From: Miltoncostaeales bacterium
GTDB taxonomy: Bacteria > Actinomycetota > Thermoleophilia > Miltoncostaeales > Miltoncostaeaceae
NCBI GenBank assembly: GCA_030833665.1
Contig: JAURGT010000002.1
Span: forward strand, 20,851 to 84,850
Direction of reading: 5' to 3'
DNA: 64,000 nucleotides
Numbering within the stretch: position 1 is the stretch's first letter; each line of letters opens with the position of its first letter. The notes under the pieces were generated by a model that saw only the letters and a list, made by a program, of their open reading frames with translations, did no database searches and was not told where the DNA came from. The translations under genes and the position numbers were made by a program. Shown one piece after another: positions 52,394 through 61,906 of the stretch.

Positions 52394-53275
52394 GTGGACG
52401 CGGTGGACATCATCATCATGGCGGCCGCCGGAGTGGGGCTCGTGGCCTTCGTGGTGCTCGCCGTCATCATCCTCCGGCAGGGACGCTCGATAAAGGAACT
52501 CGAGGAGCGCATCGGGCCTCCCGTTCCTCCCGCTGCCGCCCCCTCGCTCGAGCGCGTGCGTGCCCTCACCGCGGCGTCCGCAGTCGCCGTGCCGGCATCC
52601 CCAACGCCTGCGGACGAGCCCGCCACACCGGCGCTCACGCCCACCGCCCGCGAGCAGGAGAAGGCGCGCGCCGATGCGCAGGCGGGCAAGGCCGTGGCCG
52701 GGGCGGGTGCCGCGGCGGCGTCTGGTGCCGAGCGCCCAGCGCCCGCGCGAGAGGCCGCGCCGGCACGCACGTCGCGCGACGAGCCGACGGGGTCGTCAGG
52801 GCGCGGGTTCCTCGTGGGAATTGCCGTGGTGCTGGCCGTCGCCATCATCGGCGTGGGCAGTTGGTGGTTCTTCCTCCGCGGCGACGACAGCGCCCCGGCC
52901 TCTGTGGCCTCCGGCACTCAGACCACGGCGACGGCCGCCGACACTGGTGAGGTCCCCGAGGACATCCCGCCGGTCGCCAACAAGGCGGCGTACACGGTGG
53001 CCGTGCTCAACGCGAGCAACATCACGGGCGCCGCGGCCAACAAGGTGGCCCCGCGCGTGCAGGCCGACGGCTACACGTTGGGCGTGGTCGACAACGCCAC
53101 GAAGCAGGACCTCACGGCGTCCGAAGTGCAGTACGTGAAGGGCCGCAAGGAAGTCGCCTGGAACCTGGCCAAGGACCTCGGAATCACACGGGCCGTCGAG
53201 GTCAACTCGCTGGCCCAGGGTCGCATCGGCACCGCGGACGTCGTGGTGATCGTGGGCAAGGACCTCGCGAAGTAG
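52394..53275 (+). CDS. Membrane protein with C-terminal LytR_C-like domain
   Basis: Two TMs; YTVAVLNASNITGAAANKVAPRVQADGYTLGVVDNA..TADVVVIVGKDL. Confidence 0.75.
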   Translation: MDAVDIIIMAAAGVGLVAFVVLAVIILRQGRSIKELEERIGPPVPPAAAPSLERVRALTAASAVAVPASPTPADEPATPALTPTAREQEKARADAQAGKAVAGAGAAAASGAERPAPAREAAPARTSRDEPTGSSGRGFLVGIAVVLAVAIIGVGSWWFFLRGDDSAPASVASGTQTTATAADTGEVPEDIPPVANKAAYTVAVLNASNITGAAANKVAPRVQADGYTLGVVDNATKQDLTASEVQYVKGRKEVAWNLAKDLGITRAVEVNSLAQGRIGTADVVVIVGKDLAK

Positions 53276-54804
<1,529 letters not shown>

Positions 54805-54808
<4 letters not shown>

Positions 54809-56733
54809 CCCCTGGTCATCCTGATCGTGCCGTCGGCGTGCACCGCGGCTCGCCAGCCCTCGGCCACCCAGCAGGTGCTTCCCCGCATGGGCAGCGAGGT
54901 CGGGCCGGTATGCACGGCCACCGGATCCCCGATCGGATGCAGGTCGAGCGGTGGGCCCTCGGTGACCGCGGCAACGCGCACCGACACCACCTCCACGGGC
55001 TCCCCGCGCATCGCCTGGCCTGCGGTCCGCTCGTGGGCGGCGTGGAAGGCCTCCTCAAGCGCCGCCGCCGGGGCGCCCGGGTCCCACTCCACCGTGAGCG
55101 CGTGGCTCTGGCCGGCATAGCGGCAGTCGGCCCGCACCTCGATTCGCCCTGCGGGCAGCTCGGCCGATGCGCGATCCACCAGCGGCGCCACCGCGGCCCG
55201 GAGCGCGTGTGACTCGCACGAGGGAAGCAGAACGCTCTGCACGTGGTCGCGGCGCTCGCCGGCCACCACCATCCCGAGCGCGGCGAGCACCCCGGCGGTG
55301 GCCGGGCAGGTGATCTGGTCCATCCCGAGGCCGTCTGCGACGGCGCACGCGTGCAGCGGCCCCGCACCACCGAAGGCGATCAGCAGCCCCGGGCGGGGAT
55401 CGACGCCCCGCTCGACGCTCACGACGCTCAGCGCAGACACCATCTGCTGAACGGCGACCTCCACGATGCCCCGCGCGCAGTCGTCCGCGCTGAGCCCGAG
55501 CGCGTCGGCGAGCTGCGTGACGGCGCGAAGCGCGGGCTCCGCCTGCAGCGTGATGGTGCCGCCCACCCCGAGGTCGCCGCCGACCCGGCCGAGGACCACG
55601 TTGGCGTCCGTGACGGTCGGGGTCGTGCCGCCCCGCCCGTAGGCGGCCGGCCCCGGTACGGCGCCGGCGGAGCGCGGCCCCACGCGAAGGGCCCCGCCGG
55701 CGTCGGCCCACGCGATGCTGCCGCCCCCGGCGGAGACAGTCTCGATGTCGAGCATCGGAAGATGCACCGGGTGGCCCGCCACAACGCAGCCATGGGTGCG
55801 CCCCGGCCTGCCGCCGGTGATGAGCGCCACGTCGCAGGAGGTGCCGCCCATGTCGAATGCGAGCGCGACCTCGGCGGCATCGGCGCGGGCGACATCGGCT
55901 GCTCCAACCACCCCACCGGCCGGCCCCGAGAGGACCGTGCGCGACGCGTGGGCCGCCGCGTGCTCGAGCGGCATCAGGCCGCCGCTCGACTGCATGATCG
56001 CCGGGGCGGGAAGGCCGGCGCTGGCCGCCCGGTCGCCGAGCGCCTGCAGGTAGTCGGACAGCACGGGAGTCAGGTAGGCGTCGAGTGCCGTCGTCGCGAT
56101 GCGCTCGTACTCGCGGACCTCGGGCAGCACATCGCTTGACGCGCACACGTGCACCCCCGGCATGTCCGCCCGAAGGCGCTCGGCGATGGCGCGCTCATGC
56201 GCGGGCTCCGCGTAGGAGAAGAGCAGGCCGATGGCAATGGCCTCGGGCCCGATTGCACGCAGGCGGTCGACCACGGCGTCGATTGCCGCGGGACTGAGCG
56301 CGGTGACCACGCCAGTGGCCCCGACGCGCTCGCGCGCCGGAACCACGCGCTCAGCCGGCACCAGGGGCGCCGGATGCGCGATGTCAAGCCGGTAGAGCGA
56401 TGCCCGATCCTGGCGCCGCAACTCGAGGACGTCCTCGAGCCCCTCGGTGGCCACGAGGGCGGTGCGGGCGCCGGTGCCCTCGAGCATTGCGTTGGTGCCC
56501 ACGGTCATCCCGTGGGCGATGCGCCCCACCTGCGGTGCCCCGATGCCGGCGGCCGCGAGCGCGGCGGCCACGGCCTGCACGACACCCTCCCCTTGGTCCC
56601 CGGGCGTGGTCGGCACCTTGGCGGCATGCACCCGGCCCTCCGACACCACCACGGCGTCGGTGAACGTTCCCCCGACGTCGACGCCGACCAGCGCGAGAGG
56701 GGTTTCACCCCGGGTGGGATCTACCATGGCCAT
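54805..56733 (-). CDS. Hydantoinase/oxoprolinase A family protein
   Basis: LVGVDVGGTFTDAVVVSEGRVHAAKVPTTPGDQGEGVV..GMTVGTNAMLEGTGARTALVATEGLEDVLELRRQDR; start ATG 56733 or 56727. Confidence 0.92.
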
Positions 56734-57622
56734 GCAATCTATCCCCGACCCCGGGAGGCTCGTCCTGCGCGCCAGGCTCGCCCTCGCCCTCATCGCCATG
56801 ATGCCCGCCGCCGCCATCGGCCAGCCGGCGGTACCCCCGCTCGGGCCCGCGACCGGCCTGGAGCCCATCCCCAACGGCGACCTGGCAGCCGGTCTCGAGG
56901 GCTGGAGCCAAGTCGGTCCCACCATGACGCTGCTGGGCGGGCCCCTCATCGAGGCGGGTGACAACACAACGGTCGTCGGGCCGGCGTTCACCGTGCCGGC
57001 CGGCGCGCAGGCGCTTCCGCTGGTACTCGGGGTGCCCGGGTCCAATGCCCTCCTCGACATCTCGGCGCGTCCGGTGGACGGGGGCCCGGGCATCCCCCTG
57101 GCCACGCTCGCGCCCGATCGCGCCGTCAGGTCGGTCGACGTGCCGATCGCCCCGGCGCGCGGTCGGGCGGTGCGGGTGGTCATCGACCCGGTTTCGAGCC
57201 TCGGACGCCGCGTCTATGTCCGGTCGATCGGACCGCCGGTCCAGGTGCTGCCGGGCTGGGACGTGCGGCGGGGGCTCCCCGTGGTCGTGACCCGCTGGGG
57301 TCGACGTGGCCTTGACGTGCGGGACGCGCGCCTCGAGGCGACGACCGCGCCGTTCTCGCCGCGCGCTCGCACCGCATTCGTCGGCGTTTCGGTGCGCGGG
57401 CGGGGAACGGTCCGGGCGAGCCTCCGCGGGCGGACGGCACGGGCGTCAGCGAAGGCCGGCGCCTGGACGACGCTGCGCTTTCCGGTGCCGAAGGGTGCGC
57501 GCGGCATTCGCATCGCGTTCACGGCCGTGCCCGCGCCGGGCGAGCGGATCATGGTGGCGGGCATCGGTGCGCCGGCACCGCGCACGACCCCGCGACCAGC
57601 GCCCCGGGGGGGTCGTTCCTAG
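56726..57622 (+). CDS. Secreted hypothetical protein (CBM-like N-terminal region)
   Basis: Signal peptide; PNGDLAAGLEGWSQVGPT resembles the N-terminus of jelly-roll domains. Confidence 0.55.
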   Translation: MAMQSIPDPGRLVLRARLALALIAMMPAAAIGQPAVPPLGPATGLEPIPNGDLAAGLEGWSQVGPTMTLLGGPLIEAGDNTTVVGPAFTVPAGAQALPLVLGVPGSNALLDISARPVDGGPGIPLATLAPDRAVRSVDVPIAPARGRAVRVVIDPVSSLGRRVYVRSIGPPVQVLPGWDVRRGLPVVVTRWGRRGLDVRDARLEATTAPFSPRARTAFVGVSVRGRGTVRASLRGRTARASAKAGAWTTLRFPVPKGARGIRIAFTAVPAPGERIMVAGIGAPAPRTTPRPAPRGGRS

Positions 57623-58515
57623 GAGTCCACCTGGCGGGGGTATGCCCCCGGCCACCTCGCAAGCAGCGCGCGCGCCTGGGCGAGGGCCTCGCTGCGGCTG
57701 TCATACGTGCCGGAGAACACCACCCAGTACCCGGGGCGAAGAGGGGGGTGATCGCTGCTGAAGAGCACGCCGCCCGGCTGGCCCTGCGACTGCAGCCGGC
57801 TCGCCGATGCGCGGGCGTCCGACTCGTTGCGGACGCTTGAGACGATGGCCGTCCAGCCGGAGGTACCGGCGGGCCAGTCGCCGCTCCCGTCGGTCGATCC
57901 GCCAGGGGATGACGCAGAGGTATCCGTGGGGTAGGGGTCGATCGTCGGGGAGGGGTACTCGCTGGTGGTCTGCCCGCCCGTCGGGCCGGTCTCGGTGTAG
58001 ATGCCGCTCGGAACCGAGGCCGTGGGGTCGGCGGGCAGCGGGGTGGTGTACGTGGTGTCCACGCCGGGCGTGGTGTACGTGGTGTCCATCGGCAGGGTGC
58101 CGGTGGTGTCGCCGGGGAGGCTCGAGTCGGTCTCGGTGGTGGGCATCGTGATGGACGGCACGGTGATCACCCCCGAGGTCTCCGGGGCCGTGACCTCCGA
58201 TGCCGAACCGGTGTCGTCCTGCGATGCCACGTATGCGAGTGCGCCCGCGCCGGCGCCGAGCAGGGCCAGGCCCAGCGCCACGACCGCCAGCCCTCCCGCG
58301 CCGCGCCTCAGGCGGGGAGCATCCTTCGTTGGAGACCCGCACTCGAGGCAGTAGGTCTGTCCGGGATCGAGCTCGGAGCCGCATACGGTGCAGTGCTCCG
58401 GGGCCGGTGCCCCCTCGGCCGCCACGCCGTCCCCCGGGGGGTCTTGCTCGCCTGCGTGGCCATCGGGGGGCGTGCCGGCGCTGCCGGGCGGGCCCGGGTA
58501 CGGCAGGTCGGGCAT
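57619..58515 (-). CDS. Zinc-ribbon / TM / Pro-Thr linker / SPOR-domain protein
   Basis: CTVCGSELDPGQTYCLECGSPT, TM, DTTYTTPGVDTTYTTP linker, GWTAIVSSVRNESDARASASRLQSQGQPGGVLFSSDH..GYWVVFSGTYDSRSEALAQARALL (SPOR). Confidence 0.75.
   Translation of the reverse strand: MPDLPYPGPPGSAGTPPDGHAGEQDPPGDGVAAEGAPAPEHCTVCGSELDPGQTYCLECGSPTKDAPRLRRGAGGLAVVALGLALLGAGAGALAYVASQDDTGSASEVTAPETSGVITVPSITMPTTETDSSLPGDTTGTLPMDTTYTTPGVDTTYTTPLPADPTASVPSGIYTETGPTGGQTTSEYPSPTIDPYPTDTSASSPGGSTDGSGDWPAGTSGWTAIVSSVRNESDARASASRLQSQGQPGGVLFSSDHPPLRPGYWVVFSGTYDSRSEALAQARALLARWPGAYPRQVDS
58043..58087. repeat. Two copies of GTGGTGTACGTGGTGTCC, period 27 bp, coding for the DTTYTTP linker
   Basis: Exact 18-bp repeat at 58043-58060 and 58070-58087. 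Confidence 0.85.
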
Positions 58516-59168
58516 CAGGCGCCGCTCCCGCCCGGCGGGGGGATCACGGCGGTGGGCTGGGGGTCATCCGCGACGATGACCGTGGTGACCTGCTCGTCGA
58601 CGATGACGGTGGTGGGCTGGTCGGCCACGGCTGCGGCCTCCGCTGCCTCGGGCTTGAGCGGGGCGCCACACGACGCGCAGAAGTTCGCGGTGGCGCGTGA
58701 CCGGAACCCGCAGCTCGGGCACTGGATGCTGCCTCCGCGACCGGCCTGACGTCGCTCCTGGCGCTCCTGCCTGATCTGGTCGAGCTGCGCGCCGAGGTCG
58801 TCCACCTGGGCACGGATGTCGGCCACCTCGGCTGCGCGGCGGCGCATGACGTCCTCTGCGAGGAGCCCGCGGGCGTGGAGTTCCATCGCGAGCCCGCCGA
58901 GGTCGAAGATGCCCTGCTCGTACTGGCTGGTGAGCTTTCGCCGACGACGCTTGAGCACGCCCGGGCGGATGCGGTCCGGCGTGACGTCATTACCCTCGGC
59001 CGAAGCATCTCCGGGTGGCGGACCGCCCTGCGGAGTGGTGGCTCCCCCGGGCGCGGATGCGTCCCCGGGCTCGGGCGCCGACTCACGACGCCTGAGAAAT
59101 AGGAAGCGCTTGGGCTGGCTCGGCGGGATGTCGCCTTCGCCGGGCGTCTCGGGCACGGAATCGGTCAT
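58515..59168 (-). CDS. Zinc-ribbon coiled-coil protein
   Basis: AQVDDLGAQLDQIRQERQERRQAG then CPSCGFRSRATANFCASCGAPL; TTVIVDEQVTTVIVADD tail. Confidence 0.7.
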   Translation of the reverse strand: MTDSVPETPGEGDIPPSQPKRFLFLRRRESAPEPGDASAPGGATTPQGGPPPGDASAEGNDVTPDRIRPGVLKRRRRKLTSQYEQGIFDLGGLAMELHARGLLAEDVMRRRAAEVADIRAQVDDLGAQLDQIRQERQERRQAGRGGSIQCPSCGFRSRATANFCASCGAPLKPEAAEAAAVADQPTTVIVDEQVTTVIVADDPQPTAVIPPPGGSGA

Positions 59169-59276
59169 CGCTTGCGGCCAATCGTAATCGCGCGGGCCGG
59201 ACGGCGAGGCGGGCGTGTCACGCCGTTTCAGCCGGGCGCCGGAAACACCGACCAGGCATTCGCGCAGGCGGCGCCA

Positions 59277-59305
59277 TTGACGACGCCGGGCTGCATGGGT
59301 AACGT
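59277..59305 (+). promoter_or_regulatory. SigA-type promoter: -35 TTGACG, 17-nt spacer, -10 TAACGT
   Basis: Read directly; predicted TSS about 59311-59313, at the 5' end of riboswitch P1. Confidence 0.75.
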
Positions 59306-59310
59306 CCACC

Positions 59311-59428
59311 GTGCTTATCGCATCAAGAGCGGCAGAGGGACATGGCCCTGTGAAGCCGCGGCAACCAGCGCAATAGCGCCAGGTGCCAATTCCTGCAGGC
59401 ATTCGTGCCTGGGAGATGCACGAGGCAC
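59311..59428 (+). ncRNA. SAM-I (S-box) riboswitch aptamer
   Basis: GCATCAAGAGCGGCAGAGGGACATGGCCCTGTGAAGCCGCGGCAACCAGCGCAATAGCGCCAGGTGCCAATTCCTGCAGGCATTCGTGCCTGGGAGATGC matches S-box conserved blocks; P1 GCATC/GATGC, P3 GCGC/GCGC, P4 CAGGCA-TTCG-TGCCTG. Confidence 0.96.
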
Positions 59429-59450
59429 ACGCTTCCACATACGAAGCGCC

Positions 59451-59481
59451 CTCGAACTCCCGGCTACGAGAGGAGAACGAG
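59451..59481 (+). promoter_or_regulatory. SD-sequestering hairpin (riboswitch expression platform)
   Basis: CTCGAACTCC (59451-59460) pairs with GGAGAACGAG (59472-59481), burying the thrC-like SD. Confidence 0.75.
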
Positions 59482-59482
59482 G

Positions 59483-60751
59483 ATGACAGCAGTGACAGGG
59501 CGGGCCACCGGCGCACGGGGCCTGCGATGTAAGGAATGCGGCGAGGAGGTCCCCCTCGGGGCGTCTTATGCCTGCGAGTTCTGCTTTGGGCCACTCGAGG
59601 TGGCCTATGACCGCGACGCCCTCAGGTCCACGGTGACCCGGGAGTCGATCGAGGCGGGGCCACCGTCGATCTGGCGCTACGCCGATCTCCTCCCGTGCGC
59701 CCCCGAGGACCCCTCCGCGGGCCTCCCGGTCGGGCTGAGCCCGCTGGTGCGCGCGCCGCGCCTCGCCGAGCGCCTCGGCCTGGGCGAGGTGTGGGTGAAG
59801 AACGAGACGGCGAACCCCACCCACTCGTTCAAGGATCGGGTGGTGAGCGTGGCGCTGCAGAAGGCCCGCGAGCTGGGCTACGAGGTCGCGGCCTGCGCAT
59901 CCACGGGGAACCTCGCGCAGTCGGTGGCCGCCCATGCCGCAGCAGCCGGCATGAAGAGCTACGTCTTCGTGCCTGCCGACCTCGAGAGCCAGAAGATCAT
60001 CGCCACCGGCATCTACGGCTGCACCCTCGTCGCGGTGGACGGCACGTACGACGACGTCAATCGCCTCTGCATGGAGCTCGCCGCCGACCGGCCGTGGGCC
60101 TTTGTCAACGTGAACGTGCGGCCGTACTACAGCGAGGGCTCGAAGACGCTCGCCTACGAGACCGCCGAGCAGCTGGGCTGGACGCTGCCCGACCGCTGCG
60201 TCGTGCCGATTGCCTCGGGATCCCTCTACACCAAGATCCACCGTGGCTTCACCGAGTTGCTCGACCTCGGGCTGGTCGAGGGGCATGTGCCCGCGATGAA
60301 CGGCGCCCAGGCGCAGGGTTGCGGCCCCGTTGCCGCCGCGTACGAGGCCGGCCTTGACTTCGTGGCCCCGGTGCGGCCCGACACCATCGCCAAGAGCCTT
60401 GCCATCGGAAACCCCGCGGATGGGCTCTTCGCCCTCGACGTTGCCCGTGGCACCGGTGGCAGCATCGACGCGGTCACGGAGCGGGAGATCACGGAGGGCA
60501 TCGCGCTGCTCGCCGAGACGACGGGCATCTTCACCGAGACCGCCGGCGGGGTGACCACCGCGGTGCTCAAGCGCCTCGCCGAGCGCGGCGAGATCGGGCG
60601 TGACGAGCGCGTGGTCGTCTACATCACCGGAGATGGGTTGAAGACCCTCGACGCGGTTGCCGAGAGGGTGGAGCCGGTGACCATCAGCCCGACGGTGGCC
60701 GACTTCGAGGCCGCGGTGGCGGACGCGAACGCCGTGGAGGTGGCATCGTGA
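59483..60751 (+). CDS. thrC: Threonine-synthase-like PLP-dependent enzyme with N-terminal zinc ribbon
   Basis: LRCKECGEEVPLGASYACEFCFGPLEVAYD; ETANPTHSFKDRVVSVAL (PLP Lys); ACASTGNLAQSVAAHAAAAG; VVPIASGSLYTKIHRGF. Confidence 0.88.
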   Translation: MTAVTGRATGARGLRCKECGEEVPLGASYACEFCFGPLEVAYDRDALRSTVTRESIEAGPPSIWRYADLLPCAPEDPSAGLPVGLSPLVRAPRLAERLGLGEVWVKNETANPTHSFKDRVVSVALQKARELGYEVAACASTGNLAQSVAAHAAAAGMKSYVFVPADLESQKIIATGIYGCTLVAVDGTYDDVNRLCMELAADRPWAFVNVNVRPYYSEGSKTLAYETAEQLGWTLPDRCVVPIASGSLYTKIHRGFTELLDLGLVEGHVPAMNGAQAQGCGPVAAAYEAGLDFVAPVRPDTIAKSLAIGNPADGLFALDVARGTGGSIDAVTEREITEGIALLAETTGIFTETAGGVTTAVLKRLAERGEIGRDERVVVYITGDGLKTLDAVAERVEPVTISPTVADFEAAVADANAVEVAS

Positions 60752-61020
60752 GCGTGACCGTGCGGATCCCATCCCCGCTTCGCCCCCTCACGGGCGGTGC
60801 CGGCACCGTGGAGTGTGCGCCGGGTACCGTCGGCGCCATCATCGACGAGCTCGACGCACAGCACCCCGGCTTCAAGGATCGCGTGACGCAGGACGGCGAG
60901 CTGCGCCGCTTCGTAAACGTGTTCGTGGCCGGCCAGGACGTACGCTTCGAGCAGGGCATCCAGACCGACGTCGCGGACGGCCAGGAGGTCACCATCCTCC
61001 CGGCGGTGGCTGGGGGCTGA
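60748..61020 (+). CDS. MoaD/ThiS/CysO-like ubiquitin-fold sulfur carrier protein
   Basis: VTVRIPSPLRPLTGGAGTVECAPGTVGAIIDELDAQHPGFKDRV..VNVFVAGQDVR..VTILPAVAGG (C-terminal GG). Confidence 0.9.
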   Translation: MSVTVRIPSPLRPLTGGAGTVECAPGTVGAIIDELDAQHPGFKDRVTQDGELRRFVNVFVAGQDVRFEQGIQTDVADGQEVTILPAVAGG

Positions 61021-61862
61021 CGGCCTCGCGCACGGCCTTCGTCACCGGGGGCACCGGCCTGGTGGGCGGTGCCCTCATCGAGGCCCTGCTCTCCGCGGGC
61101 ACAGAGGTGATCGCCCTCGCGCGCGGGATCGATGGCGCCCGGCACCTGGCCGATGCCGGCGCGGAAGTTGTGCGCGGGGACGTTGGTGAGGTGGTGCGCT
61201 GGGATGCCCGCGCCGCCGAGGCGGAAGTGATCTTCCATCTCGCGCTGCCGCGGATGACACCGCCGGTGCGGCGCCGGCATCTCAGGAAGGCGGAGCGCGA
61301 GGCCGCGGCGGGAGCGCAGATCGTGGCGGGGGTCGCGGGCGACCGGCCGCTGGTGGTGGCGTCGTGTGCCATCGGGGATGCCAACGGGGCCCTCGAGATC
61401 GCCCGGCCCGCCCTCGCGGCGGAGGCTGCGTTGCGGGGCATCGATGCCCGCATCGTGCGGCTGCCGTGGGCGTACGGCCCGTCGGGCTTCATCTGCGACA
61501 TGTCGCGTGGCCTCCAGATGCGCCGGTTCCGCATGGTGGGCCCGGCCACGAACCGCATCGCCCTGATCGGGGCACGCGACGCCGCGGGAGCACTTGTCGC
61601 CGCCGCCGCGGCACCCCCCGGCACCTACGCCGTGGCGGAGCCCGAACCGCCGACCCAGTTGGAGCTCATCCATCACCTGTGTGCCGCGCGCAAGGCGCCA
61701 CGACCCGATCACCTGCCGCCGCGCATAGCCGGGCTGAGCATGGGGTCAGTGGTCGTGGACGCGCTTACGGCCGACCAGCACGTGGCCGTGGCGCCCCCGG
61801 ATGGCTTCGCCCATGCCCAACGCTGGGAACGCGACATCGCCGGTGCGCTCCGCGGCGAATAG
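61017..61862 (+). CDS. NAD-dependent epimerase/dehydratase-like protein (probable CTG start)
   Basis: TAFVTGGTGLVGGALIEALLSAGTEVIALAR..EVVRGDV; no ATG/GTG/TTG upstream of the Rossmann beta-1 within the reading frame's plausible range. Confidence 0.78.
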   Translation: MTASRTAFVTGGTGLVGGALIEALLSAGTEVIALARGIDGARHLADAGAEVVRGDVGEVVRWDARAAEAEVIFHLALPRMTPPVRRRHLRKAEREAAAGAQIVAGVAGDRPLVVASCAIGDANGALEIARPALAAEAALRGIDARIVRLPWAYGPSGFICDMSRGLQMRRFRMVGPATNRIALIGARDAAGALVAAAAAPPGTYAVAEPEPPTQLELIHHLCAARKAPRPDHLPPRIAGLSMGSVVVDALTADQHVAVAPPDGFAHAQRWERDIAGALRGE

Positions 61863-61906
61863 CGCGCGCCGGGTTCGCCGCCGCTGGGTACTAGGCTGGG
61901 TACGTC

